From: Candidatus Bathyarchaeota archaeon
GTDB taxonomy: Archaea > Thermoproteota > Bathyarchaeia > Bathyarchaeales > Bathycorpusculaceae
Direction of reading: 5' to 3'
Assembly (NCBI GenBank): GCA_026014545.1
Contig: JAOZIH010000007.1
Span: 32,793 to 96,792 of the forward strand
DNA: 64,000 bases
In this document: positions 33,845 to 42,283 of the stretch, piece after piece
How the letters are laid out: each line of letters begins with the position of its first letter
Position numbering within the stretch: the stretch's first letter is position 1
The notes under the pieces: generated by a model
What the model was told of the DNA's origin: nothing
The model's database searches: none
Seen by the model: the letters and a program-made list of their open reading frames with translations, nothing else
Translations under genes and position numbers: made by a program

Positions 33845-34530
33845 GGAAGCGTAAAAACTTCTACCTTAACTTTGTGTCCATCTTTAAGGTTAAGCTGCTT
33901 TCTAAGGTAAACTGGGGCAATTACTTCTAAAACTGTCTTATCATAATGGCTACGTAAGGCGAAAACCAACGCGCCTTTGACTTTGTTATCTATTTTGGCA
34001 GGATAGCATTTAACTAAGCCAAAAGTTCTGTCTTCGTTTTTAAAGCCTTGGATTTCAATAGCTGGATATGCCTCAAGCTCTGTACGCGCTTTAAGGTCAT
34101 AGTCAGTTGTAAGCTTAAGATTAAGCGTACCTGGATAAGGGTCAAAACCAAGTTTTTCAATAAATTGCCTTCTATACGGCTCTTTTAGAATATAATAGGC
34201 GCCTTCACCTAAACCTGTGAAAACGGTGCCCTCAAGAGTAATTGAGGGCGGATACGTCGCTTCGAGCAAAAATCTCAAGTTAACATGTAGCTTCTGAAGC
34301 TCTTCAACACCTGCATCGGTAATTTTTATCAAGCTGCCTTCAGAAGTTATTGTTCTCTGGATTAACCCTCTACGCTCAAGTTCTATCAATTGGCGTGATG
34401 CTGTTTGCTGAGAAATTCCAAGTTTCTCTGCTAAATATTCGGTTGACGTTTTAGTGGTTCTTCTGTGAGCGCCCATCTCCGCCAGTTTAATCAACGTATA
34501 AATATGTTGCCATTCTTGTTTGCTGGTCAA
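33841..34530 (-). CDS. ribK: CTP-dependent riboflavin kinase with N-terminal HTH
   Basis: 229 aa. The N-terminal 75 residues form a winged helix (EYLAEKLGISQQTASRQLIEL). The rest is the archaeal DUF120 kinase: GTVFTGLGEGAYYI, RQFIEKLGFDPYPGTLNLKL and YPAKIDNKVKGALVFALRSHY, then VIAPVYLRKQLNLKDG near the end. It phosphorylates riboflavin with CTP to make FMN. The fused HTH suggests that it also regulates transcription, as seen in some archaea where the HTH form has a second role. It stands convergent to rhomboid, close to ribL. Confidence 0.95.
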   Translation of the reverse strand: MTSKQEWQHIYTLIKLAEMGAHRRTTKTSTEYLAEKLGISQQTASRQLIELERRGLIQRTITSEGSLIKITDAGVEELQKLHVNLRFLLEATYPPSITLEGTVFTGLGEGAYYILKEPYRRQFIEKLGFDPYPGTLNLKLTTDYDLKARTELEAYPAIEIQGFKNEDRTFGLVKCYPAKIDNKVKGALVFALRSHYDKTVLEVIAPVYLRKQLNLKDGHKVKVEVFTLP

Positions 34531-34697
34531 TGCTGCTGGTTCCCCAGTTTAGCTAAGATATTATTAGGGTTCAGTATTTAAGCGGCTCGAGGCAAGTAAC
34601 CATTGAGCATCTATATTTTATCCAAGCTGCCTAAGCAATAAAAAGGACATTTGCTTCGCATAAAAAATATAAACCGCCATTTACCACTAGAATTTTT

Positions 34698-35669
34698 GTG
34701 AACGAAGTAATGAGTCTATGGAAACTTCGGCTTTCTATGGTCGGCACATTGGCCATAATTACTGGACTATCCACATTAGTATTCACAGTAATCCTAAGTT
34801 TGATTGGCACGTTCGACTTATTAACGCTGGGTATTCTTGTTGTATCTTTTAACATTATTCAATGGTTAATATCACCCTATCTTATCGGCGCCATATATCA
34901 TGTACGCGAAATTCCAGAAAATGAAAACCCGCAACTGCATCGCATAGTTGAGAATCTCAGCCAGAAAAGCAGAATAGCCAAGCCGAAACTTATGCTGGCG
35001 CAAATTCCAATTCCAAACGCCTTCGCATATGGCTCTCCACTCACAGGTAATCATGTTGCGGTAACCAAGGGGCTTTTACAGTCATTGAATGAGTCGGAAG
35101 TTGAGGCTGTCATAGGCCACGAACTTGGGCATTTAAAGCATAAAGATGTGCAGGTTATGATGGCTGTTTCTTTCTTGCCAGCGCTTTTCTACTACATTGG
35201 CTACTCACTTATGCTTTCCAACATGTACCGAGGGCGTAGAGAAGAAAGCGGAAGCAGTGCCCTAGTTGGCATAGCATTTGTCGCTTTTTCCTGGATACTG
35301 AACTTGTTGATTCTTTACTTAAGTAGGCTTCGCGAATACTACGCGGATAGGCATAGCGTTTCTGTAGTAGATAATGGTGCACAGAAACTTTCTACTGGCC
35401 TAGCAAAGATAGTTCATACAACACGCAGAGTCAGCAGTGGTCAAAGAGAAAAACCAAACAATAGCGCTTTCAAGGCTTTGTTTATAGCTGACCCTGACCG
35501 CGCAAATGCTGATGCTGTGGCGTTATCTGCCATGGAGATGCAAAGTGACCAGCAATTAGTCCAACAAATTCTTTCAAAGAAACTCACATTCGCAGATACC
35601 CTAGTTGAAGCATTCTCAACTCACCCGAACATAATTAAACGGCTCCGCGCATTGCAACAACTTAGTTAG
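34698..35669 (+). CDS. htpX: HtpX-type membrane M48 zinc protease
   Basis: 323 aa. HELGH at 141-145 is the zinc site, with the third ligand probably in the REYYADRHSV stretch near 220. Hydrophobic spans flank the site (about 15-35, 42-60, 150-175, 190-210). HtpX degrades misfolded membrane proteins. A TATA box (AAAAATATAAACC near 34665-34677) lies about 25 nt before the GTG start, so translation is likely leaderless; an ATG at 34710 is the alternative. Confidence 0.93.
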   Translation: MNEVMSLWKLRLSMVGTLAIITGLSTLVFTVILSLIGTFDLLTLGILVVSFNIIQWLISPYLIGAIYHVREIPENENPQLHRIVENLSQKSRIAKPKLMLAQIPIPNAFAYGSPLTGNHVAVTKGLLQSLNESEVEAVIGHELGHLKHKDVQVMMAVSFLPALFYYIGYSLMLSNMYRGRREESGSSALVGIAFVAFSWILNLLILYLSRLREYYADRHSVSVVDNGAQKLSTGLAKIVHTTRRVSSGQREKPNNSAFKALFIADPDRANADAVALSAMEMQSDQQLVQQILSKKLTFADTLVEAFSTHPNIIKRLRALQQLS

Positions 35670-35762
35670 GCTATTCTAAGTCCATTTTCCTTTCATTAAT
35701 CCAAAACTAATTTAAACCCACACCATTTGTTTTAAGTGGCACAGAGTGCAGGAGTCATAGCC

Positions 35763-36455
35763 TTGAACACAACTTTAATTATTTCCCAAGCGCGGCGTGA
35801 AGGCAGAAAGGTGCTATTAGAAAATGAAGCCAAAACCATCTGCATGGAATATGCTATTCCAGTTACTACTTTTAAACTTGCAAAAACTGCGGAAGAAGCA
35901 ATTAACTTTGCAGAGCAGATTGGTTTCCCAGTGGTACTGAAGATTGTTTCTCCAGACATTATTCATAAATCTGATGCCGGAGGCGTCATGGTTAACCTGA
36001 AAACTGCGGCTGAAGTTCGAAGTGCATACGGGAAAATTTTGGAGAATGCTAAACGATACAATTCAACGGCGCGCATCGTTGGCATCTTGGTTCAAGAAAT
36101 GGCTGCGCCATCAACTGAGGTTATTGTGGGCGCGGTTAAGGATCCCCAGTTTGGTCAGACCTTGATGTTTGGGCTGGGCGGAATTTTCGTTGAGCTCTTG
36201 AAAGATGTAACTTTTAAGGTTGCGCCTATAACACGAGAAGACGCTCAGGAAATGGTAACAAAGGTTAAGGCATATCCACTGTTGAAGGGCTATCGAAATA
36301 CGCCGCCAACAGATATAGATGCAATAGTAAACATTCTGTTGAGCACATCTAAGCTAGTTATGGATCATCCTGAAATCAAAGAGTTAGACTTGAATCCTAT
36401 ACTGGTTTATGAAAAGGGCGCAAAAACAGTGGATGCACGAATAATTCTGGAATAG
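35763..36455 (+). CDS. acdB: ADP-forming acetyl-CoA synthetase, beta (ATP-grasp) subunit
   Basis: 230 aa from the TTG at 35763, preceded by GGAG at 8 nt; the frame opens 27 nt earlier at a GTG. ATP-grasp-type text: GRKVLLENEAKTICMEYAIPV, FPVVLKIVSPDIIHKSDAGGV, LVQEMAAPSTEVIVGAVKD, FGLGGIFVELLKDVTFKVAPI and ELDLNPILV. This subunit, with an alpha subunit, converts acyl-CoA, ADP and Pi to acid, CoA and ATP. No alpha gene adjoins it, so the partner must be elsewhere. Such synthetases conserve energy in acetate-forming archaea. Confidence 0.93.
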   Translation: MNTTLIISQARREGRKVLLENEAKTICMEYAIPVTTFKLAKTAEEAINFAEQIGFPVVLKIVSPDIIHKSDAGGVMVNLKTAAEVRSAYGKILENAKRYNSTARIVGILVQEMAAPSTEVIVGAVKDPQFGQTLMFGLGGIFVELLKDVTFKVAPITREDAQEMVTKVKAYPLLKGYRNTPPTDIDAIVNILLSTSKLVMDHPEIKELDLNPILVYEKGAKTVDARIILE

Positions 36456-36592
36456 CCTCACTTACCTCCTTCATCTGGTACGCTTGCCCATTTTCTTTCA
36501 TCGAATTAGCTTCCTTAGTTTAAACAAGCTAATTGTAAATAGCCAATAAGTTTAATGCCCTACTTAGGGCTCAAAAAAGCGACAAGTGTCCA

Positions 36593-37345
36593 TTACTTCT
36601 CTATAAGCGTCTTTAGCAGTCTAATCGCAGACCACGCAGCAAGCGCACTTGTTTTGGGATTATCAGGATGAGGCTCATTTGCAAACTTCAGGGACATCTC
36701 GCCAAACCGCCATTTTACCATAATTTCATGCGTGTTCCGCTGCACATCTGGATCGGAAATCACCTGAACCCTTACTTTAGCAGGTTTAACTGTCAAAGCC
36801 AGAGTGGCGGCAACGTTCATTTCTCGGGGATAAAGCCGCGCCGCCTCTTCAGCACTGCCTTCATAAACAATTTGCGGCTCCTTATTATTCAGCTTAAAGG
36901 CTTTGGGATTTTTCCGTGAAGTCAACATTACCTCGTCTATCCCCGCTATTGCAGCGCTGGCAAGTGCGTCTAAGCCGCCTATGGCGCCAGAGGGCACATG
37001 AATCCTGTGGCTCTTTGTTTTCAAATCCAAAAGGGCGCCGGTGCTCATAACGATTAAATCAACGTCTGCGGCTACTATACGTTCTACATATTCTCGGGCA
37101 GCTTGCTGTGAAGCCGCTTCCACGATAACTTTTGGTTTAAGTTCAAGCATCTCATCAAGGCTAGAAACAACCGTCACAGGAAAGTGAAGTGCACTTTTTA
37201 GCTTCTCCGCTTTCTCTGCATCCTGATCATAAAGAATTAGCCCATTGCAGATAACCAATCCTTGTTGGCAGGCTTCAGCGATTAGGGTGCCAATGACTCC
37301 GCAGCCTATTATCCCAACTTTTTTCATATCTCGAGTTTTTTCCAA
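36593..37345 (-). CDS. nadX: L-aspartate dehydrogenase
   Basis: 250 aa. An N-terminal Rossmann motif, KVGIIGCGVIGTLIAEA (about 8-24), binds NAD(P). EAASQQAAREYV and VMSTGALLD continue the fold; HVPSGAIGGLDALASA is the conserved substrate-site stretch. The enzyme makes iminoaspartate for NAD synthesis in archaea lacking an oxygen-dependent oxidase. No nadA or nadC is next to it. It lies 13 nt downstream of valS on the same strand and may be co-transcribed with it. The ATG at 37327 (MKKVGII) is an alternative start. Confidence 0.92.
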   Translation of the reverse strand: MEKTRDMKKVGIIGCGVIGTLIAEACQQGLVICNGLILYDQDAEKAEKLKSALHFPVTVVSSLDEMLELKPKVIVEAASQQAAREYVERIVAADVDLIVMSTGALLDLKTKSHRIHVPSGAIGGLDALASAAIAGIDEVMLTSRKNPKAFKLNNKEPQIVYEGSAEEAARLYPREMNVAATLALTVKPAKVRVQVISDPDVQRNTHEIMVKWRFGEMSLKFANEPHPDNPKTSALAAWSAIRLLKTLIEK

Positions 37346-37358
37346 GGTATTCCCCAGT

Positions 37359-39821
37359 TCAATATTCGGTTATAAAATGAATCTCGGGATATTGTTCAAC
37401 TTCTCTGCCTCTGCCCTTCTCTGCGAAAATCTGAAGATCAGAGATTTTGCATGTTCCTTTTATGTCTCCTTCGCCTGCGCTGATTATTTCTGCGTTTGCT
37501 TTGTTTCCAGCATAAATTATAAGCTTTCTGATTTGCGTGTTTAGTGGCATTCGTTTTTCAGCTTTTTCTCTGCGAACTGTAGTTATAACCGCTATGATTA
37601 AGTCTCCGTGCTTTTCCGCGGTCACATCAATAAGTGTCTGCTTAAACTCAGGCCAAGGTGACACCTGCAAGCTTTTGTAGCCCTTGTGCTCAGCGTACAT
37701 GGCTTGATAGATTTCCTCTGTTAAATGCGGCGTTACTGGAGAAAGAAGCTGCAAAACACGATGCAACACCTCATAAAGAGTGAATTGCGCAGCTTTTCTT
37801 TTGTCTTCTCCATGTATTTCCGTCTTGTAAAGTCTATCTTTTACTGCTTCCACATAGCAGTCGCAGAAAACATGCCAAGTGAAATTGCGAATTTCTTCCA
37901 ATGCAATGTTAAACTGGCACTTTTCAAACGCGTCGGTTACTTTTTGCGTGAGTTTTTCAGCTTTACTTATAACCCACCTATCCAATAACTCCAGCTTCAC
38001 ATCTTCCATTTTTAAGGGTCTGTAATCTGCCAGTAGCCGATTCGCGAAGCATGCTACGTTCCAGAGTTTAACAAGAAATCGTCTACCATATTCCACATCA
38101 GGCCAGCGGAATGGTATGTCTGAGCCTGTAGCGCCGCCTCCAGCAGCCCACTGGCGGGTGGCGTCTGCACCGTACTTGTCTAAAACTTCAGGCGCCGCAA
38201 CATAATTCTTAAGCGACTTGCTCATTTTCCTGCCATCTGAGCCTAGAACCATGCCGTTGATGAGGCAGCTCTTGTACGGTGTTTCACCGAATAATGCCAA
38301 GTGCCTAACCATGAGGTAGTATGCCCAAGTTCTTATGATGTCTATGCCAGACGGATGGACATCTGCTGGGAAAAATCTACGCCAGTCTTTGCGGTCTGGC
38401 CAGCCGGCGTGCACAGCGCATGTTATCGAGCTATCCATCCAAGTGTCAAATACGTCGCTTTCTGGGGTGAACTCGCGGCTACCGCATTTCGGGCACTTGT
38501 CAATTCGCGGATTTTCGAGCTTCGGATCTATAGGAACCCATGTTTCATCCGCCAGTATTATCTCGCCGCAGCCTTTACAGTACCACACAGGGATTGGCGT
38601 TGCAAATACGCGTTGTCTGCTAATGACCCAGTCCCAATCAAGCGACTTCGCCCAGTCAATCAAGCGTGTCTTCATGTAATCTGGATACCACACCACTTCG
38701 TTAGCGGTTTTTTCCACAGCGTCAGTTAATATGCGTGTCTTCATGAACCACTGCTTATGCTCAAGAATTTCCACATGCGTTTTGCAGCGGTCACAGACAC
38801 CAACTTCCTGTTGAATCTGCTCAGTTTTCTCCAGCAATCCAGCAGCAGCGAGGTCTTCAACTATGGCTTTCCTGGCTTGATTTATAGTTAAGCCCGAGTA
38901 CTTGCCGCCATTCTCATTTATCCTTCCGTTCTCGGTTAAAAGCTTGATAACTGGCAGTTTATGCTTGATAACTGTTTTTACGTCATCCTTGTCTCCGTAA
39001 GTGCAAATCATGACCACGCCTGTGCCGAAAGAGGGATCAACCGCTTCTTCTGCGATAACTCGTACAGTGCGGTTGACAAGTGGAACCACGATATTTTTGC
39101 CAATGTACTTGCTGAATCGTTCATCTCCAGGGTTAACTTCAACCGCCACACATGCGGGAATAAACTCTGGACGCGTCGTGGCAATCAGCAAGTATTCGCT
39201 ACTGCCTTCTAGCGGGAAACGAATGTAGTGGAGTGTTCCTTGTCGCTTTTCGTAGTCCACTTCTGCATCTGCTATTGCTGTTTCGCAGCGTGGGCACCAG
39301 TTTACCGGATGTGTTCCCTGGTAAATATAGCCCTTTTTGTATAGCAGTATGAAGCTAAGTTGTGTGCGCCGCCAATAGTCCGGGTCCATCGTGCGGTACT
39401 CAGTAGTCCAGTCCACACTGCAGCCAAGCTTTAAGATGCCTTCTTTCATCATAGCTATGTATTTTTCCACAAGTTGCTCGCACCATTTGCGGAACTGGTC
39501 GGGAGGCACATCTCGTTTCCGAATATTATGCGTTTTCTCTACTTGCACTTCGATGCTTAATCCGTGGCAGTCCCAGCCTTGCGGGAAAAGAACGTTGTAG
39601 CCGCGCATGCGCTTGTATCTGGCTACCATGTCAAAATACGTCCAATTCAAAACGTTGCCCATGTGGAATTCGCCGGAGGGATAAGGCGGTGGCGTATCAA
39701 TACTAAACACTGGCCGCTTGGTGTCATTCCAGTCGAAGCAGTAAATACCCATTTCTTCCCATTTCTTCTGCCACTTCCGCTCGATTTCGGCAAATTTATA
39801 TTCTTTAGGCAGAGGCTGCAT
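37359..39821 (-). CDS. valS: Valyl-tRNA synthetase
   Basis: 820 aa class I synthetase. The HIGH-type motif is FHMGN in PPPYPSGEFHMGN, and the KMSKS motif is GRKMSKSLKN. A large editing domain (CP1) lies between, with zinc-ribbon-like pairs CPRC and CDRC and later CKGC...CPKC. The tRNA-binding helical C-domain follows (FEKCQFNIALEEIRNFTW). I chose the ATG at 39821 (MQPLPKEYKFAEIERKW), which matches ValS N-termini. The frame remains open for 57 codons upstream, but that part reads through the divergent TPP riboswitch on the other strand and is not real. Confidence 0.97.
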   Translation of the reverse strand: MQPLPKEYKFAEIERKWQKKWEEMGIYCFDWNDTKRPVFSIDTPPPYPSGEFHMGNVLNWTYFDMVARYKRMRGYNVLFPQGWDCHGLSIEVQVEKTHNIRKRDVPPDQFRKWCEQLVEKYIAMMKEGILKLGCSVDWTTEYRTMDPDYWRRTQLSFILLYKKGYIYQGTHPVNWCPRCETAIADAEVDYEKRQGTLHYIRFPLEGSSEYLLIATTRPEFIPACVAVEVNPGDERFSKYIGKNIVVPLVNRTVRVIAEEAVDPSFGTGVVMICTYGDKDDVKTVIKHKLPVIKLLTENGRINENGGKYSGLTINQARKAIVEDLAAAGLLEKTEQIQQEVGVCDRCKTHVEILEHKQWFMKTRILTDAVEKTANEVVWYPDYMKTRLIDWAKSLDWDWVISRQRVFATPIPVWYCKGCGEIILADETWVPIDPKLENPRIDKCPKCGSREFTPESDVFDTWMDSSITCAVHAGWPDRKDWRRFFPADVHPSGIDIIRTWAYYLMVRHLALFGETPYKSCLINGMVLGSDGRKMSKSLKNYVAAPEVLDKYGADATRQWAAGGGATGSDIPFRWPDVEYGRRFLVKLWNVACFANRLLADYRPLKMEDVKLELLDRWVISKAEKLTQKVTDAFEKCQFNIALEEIRNFTWHVFCDCYVEAVKDRLYKTEIHGEDKRKAAQFTLYEVLHRVLQLLSPVTPHLTEEIYQAMYAEHKGYKSLQVSPWPEFKQTLIDVTAEKHGDLIIAVITTVRREKAEKRMPLNTQIRKLIIYAGNKANAEIISAGEGDIKGTCKISDLQIFAEKGRGREVEQYPEIHFITEY

Positions 39822-39893
39822 CTCACGTTTTTCTCCGTTAAGTATTGACTTTAGGAAAATTAAAATACAACTAAATAACATTATCCCCAAGCA

Positions 39894-39990
39894 AGGTTTA
39901 GGGGAGCTGGGCGGTGACCCAGCTGAGAGGACAGCTGAATCGCTGTCGACCCTTTGAACCTGACCCAGATAATACTGGCGGAGGGAAAAC
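39894..39990 (+). promoter_or_regulatory. TPP (THI-box) riboswitch controlling thiT
   Basis: The aptamer consensus is plain: AGGGGAGC, a P3 hairpin GCUGGG-CGGUGA-CCCAGC, CUGAGAGGA, a second hairpin GACAGC-UGAAUC-GCUGUC, ACCCUUUGAACCUGA, the loop CCAGAUAAUACUGG, then CGGAGGGAAAAC. P1 can be GUUU (39896-39899) with AAAC (39987-39990), so its 3' strand touches the AUG. The Shine-Dalgarno GGAGGG (39980-39985) lies inside the aptamer's 3' strand. Ligand binding would therefore hide the ribosome-binding site directly, and I see no separate expression platform. Confidence 0.95.
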
Positions 39991-40536
39991 ATGAAAGAAA
40001 CAAGCGAATCCGATTCTCTAAATAAGCAGAAAGTTTCAACTAAAATTTTAGCTGAAATCGCTATATTTGTAGCGCTGGCAACCGCGTTGAGCTTCGTAAT
40101 AGTTTACACTTTACCGCAAGGCGGCTCAATCACTGCTGGTTCGATGGTTCCAATTATTTGGCTTGCACTCCGAAGAGGACCAAAAATAGGCTTGTTTGCA
40201 GGCGCAGTCTACGGCTTGATACAATTCGCCATCCAACCCTACTTCCTCAATCCACTGCAGATGCTGCTTGACTATCCGTTAGCTTTCGGCGTCTTAGGCG
40301 TCGCTGGATGGACGAAAAAGCAGCCTGTGCTTGGCGCTTCCGCGGGCATTATAGGCCGTTTCATAATGCACTTCGCGGCTGGCGTGGTCTATTGGGCGCC
40401 TCTATATGCGCCGGAACTGAATCCATATGTGTACTCTGCTGTGTATAATGGGAGCTATCTTGTTCCAGAGCTTGTTGTCAGCGGTATTATCGTCTATCTC
40501 TTGCAGAAGAGCAAAGCGCTGAACATTTACCTCTAA
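39991..40536 (+). CDS. thiT: Thiamine ECF-transporter S-component, ThiT
   Basis: 181 aa, six predicted membrane helices. The text STKILAEIAIFVALATALSFV, IWLALRRGPKIGLFAGAVYGLIQF and QMLLDYPLAFGVLGVAG matches ThiT, including the Pro/Tyr-rich loop and the GRFIMHFAAGVVYW helix that bind thiamine. ThiT works with an energising ECF module encoded elsewhere. Its regulation is by the TPP riboswitch that ends at its start codon, so excess TPP should switch off uptake. It is transcribed away from valS. Confidence 0.95.
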   Translation: MKETSESDSLNKQKVSTKILAEIAIFVALATALSFVIVYTLPQGGSITAGSMVPIIWLALRRGPKIGLFAGAVYGLIQFAIQPYFLNPLQMLLDYPLAFGVLGVAGWTKKQPVLGASAGIIGRFIMHFAAGVVYWAPLYAPELNPYVYSAVYNGSYLVPELVVSGIIVYLLQKSKALNIYL

Positions 40537-40553
40537 CATGGAGAAACAATGAA

Positions 40554-41276
40554 ATGAAGTTTAAAACTGGAATAAAAGGGCTTGACGAACTGATTGGCGG
40601 AGGCATTGAAGCAGGCTCCCGCAATATTCTCTATGGTCCGCCTGGAGCTGGAAAAACTGTCTTTGCCATGCAATTTCTTTGGCAAGGTTTGCAGCAAGGA
40701 GAGACAGTGGCTTATGATGTCATGGACAAGCCTTTTCCGCGTCTGATAGCGTATTTCAAATCTTTCGGATGGAACATTGACCCATACATCGACGAGGGCA
40801 AATTCATAGCTATTCAAGCTTTCCCGCATTTCAGCCCTTTCCCTAAAGATCCGAGAGTAACCTACTTCAGTCTTGACGATTTTGAGGAAATGAAGCGCAT
40901 CGACAAATTCCTAATATCAGCTAATCATGTGACGCGGTTCGCCGCGGGCGATTTCAGCGAGCAACTTTTTTCCTTCTACGACTTAAAATACGCAGAGCTT
41001 CTCGAGGATTGGACAATAAACTGGTCCCATTACGATGACATTGTTAATATTGATATAATGACAGCGGCAACGCAAAAGGACCTGGCAACACAGAGAGCCA
41101 CCGACTTGGACTTTAATAAGGCACATAACATTTTCTTTTTCCGATTTAACGAAGAAACGCTTCAGCGAGAAATGCGCATCGTGAAAATGGAAGGCTGCGA
41201 GCACCCGTTGGGTTGGATTCCTTTCAAAATAACCCGCAGAGGCATAGAGCTTTTAGAACAAACTAAAGGTCAATAG
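40554..41276 (+). CDS. KaiC/RadB-like RecA-fold ATPase
   Basis: 240 aa. Walker A is GPPGAGKT (about residues 25-32, within GSRNILYGPPGAGKTVFAMQF), and GLDELIGGGI at the start is the KaiC-type opening. The Walker B region is less obvious; DFEEMKRIDKFLISA or VNIDIMTAA may serve. Single-domain KaiC-like proteins occur widely in archaea, with ArlH the best known; this one has no assigned partner. It lies 17 nt after thiT and 5 nt before the HypE-like gene, suggesting one transcript under riboswitch control, though no role in thiamine is known. Confidence 0.85.
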   Translation: MKFKTGIKGLDELIGGGIEAGSRNILYGPPGAGKTVFAMQFLWQGLQQGETVAYDVMDKPFPRLIAYFKSFGWNIDPYIDEGKFIAIQAFPHFSPFPKDPRVTYFSLDDFEEMKRIDKFLISANHVTRFAAGDFSEQLFSFYDLKYAELLEDWTINWSHYDDIVNIDIMTAATQKDLATQRATDLDFNKAHNIFFFRFNEETLQREMRIVKMEGCEHPLGWIPFKITRRGIELLEQTKGQ

Positions 41277-41281
41277 CCGCC

Positions 41282-42283
41282 ATGGGCAAGCTTGCGTCAG
41301 AAGAACTTCGAAAACTTTTAGGCTGCATAAAAAGAGACCCGAGAATGATTGTGCCACCTTCACCTGGTTTCGATTCTGGCGTGCATTTACTGGGTGATAA
41401 ATATGTGGTTGTTTCCACTGATCCATGTATTGGCGTTCCAGAAGAATGGTTCGGCTGGCTACTAATCAATTATGCTGCTTCAGACGTGGCGCTTTTTGGG
41501 GCGAAACCAGAATTCTGCACGATAAACCTTCTTGGGCCAGTATCAATTGAGCCGCGGGTGTTTAAAGTTGCGCTAGAGCAAGCTTGTAGTGCTGCTGATG
41601 AGTTAGGAATGGCCATCGTGACTGGGCATACTGGCATGTATGTCGGGTTGTCAAAATTGGTAGGTGTCTGCACTGCTTATGGCACCGTGGAAAAAGGAAA
41701 CCTCATCATACCATCAAACGCTAAAGCAGAAGACCTTATTTTGTGCACCAAGCCTGTTGGTTTAGAAATTCTCGTCAACTTTTCGATGATGAATAAGGCT
41801 TTAGCGCAGAAACTGTTTGGTGCTGCGCAAGCGGCCAAACTCGCTGGGCTCGTGCGTATGCAGAGTTGCGTGAAGGAAGCATTGCAGCTTGCTAAAATTG
41901 ACGGCGTGCACGCTATGCACGACGCTACCGAAGGCGGATTAGTGGCTGCACTTAATGAAATGGCTACAGCCTCGGACTTGGGCTTTAGAGTGGTATTTGA
42001 AAAAATTCCCATAAACCCTGAGACGCAAAAGTTGCAGGAAACTTTTCAACTTTTAGATGTGCAGGTTTTGTCGATGTCTTCGACGGGCATGATCATAGCG
42101 GCTGTGGATTCTCAAGCCAAAGAGCAAGTGGAAAAAGTTTTACGTGAAAACGGTTTGACTGCGGCGTTTTTAGGTGTTTTCATTAAAAGCAAAAACCGCG
42201 TTCTCGTAAAAGAGGGCAAGGCAACGCCTTTTCCGCAAGTTGCAGATGACCCTTACGAGAGAATTCTATCAGCGAAAGTGTAA
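41282..42283 (+). CDS. HypE/AIR-synthase-related protein (PurM superfamily)
   Basis: 333 aa. The N-terminal half has STDPCIGVPEEWFGWLLINYAASDVALFGAKPEF, the ATP-binding dimer core of the PurM/HypE/ThiL/SelD superfamily. The C-terminal half reads GVHAMHDATEGGLVAALNEMA, typical of HypE-like proteins. Archaeal copies outside the hyp operon have no established reaction. Sitting two genes after a thiamine transporter raises the alternative of a ThiL-like kinase, but the ThiL motifs are not clearly present. The 3' end overlaps the convergent fdhD by 31 nt. Confidence 0.8.
   Translation: MGKLASEELRKLLGCIKRDPRMIVPPSPGFDSGVHLLGDKYVVVSTDPCIGVPEEWFGWLLINYAASDVALFGAKPEFCTINLLGPVSIEPRVFKVALEQACSAADELGMAIVTGHTGMYVGLSKLVGVCTAYGTVEKGNLIIPSNAKAEDLILCTKPVGLEILVNFSMMNKALAQKLFGAAQAAKLAGLVRMQSCVKEALQLAKIDGVHAMHDATEGGLVAALNEMATASDLGFRVVFEKIPINPETQKLQETFQLLDVQVLSMSSTGMIIAAVDSQAKEQVEKVLRENGLTAAFLGVFIKSKNRVLVKEGKATPFPQVADDPYERILSAKV

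Noticed and set aside
39822..39992. Upstream extension of valS (57 codons)
   Set aside because: It is the antisense of the TPP riboswitch; ValS text begins at MQPLPKEY.
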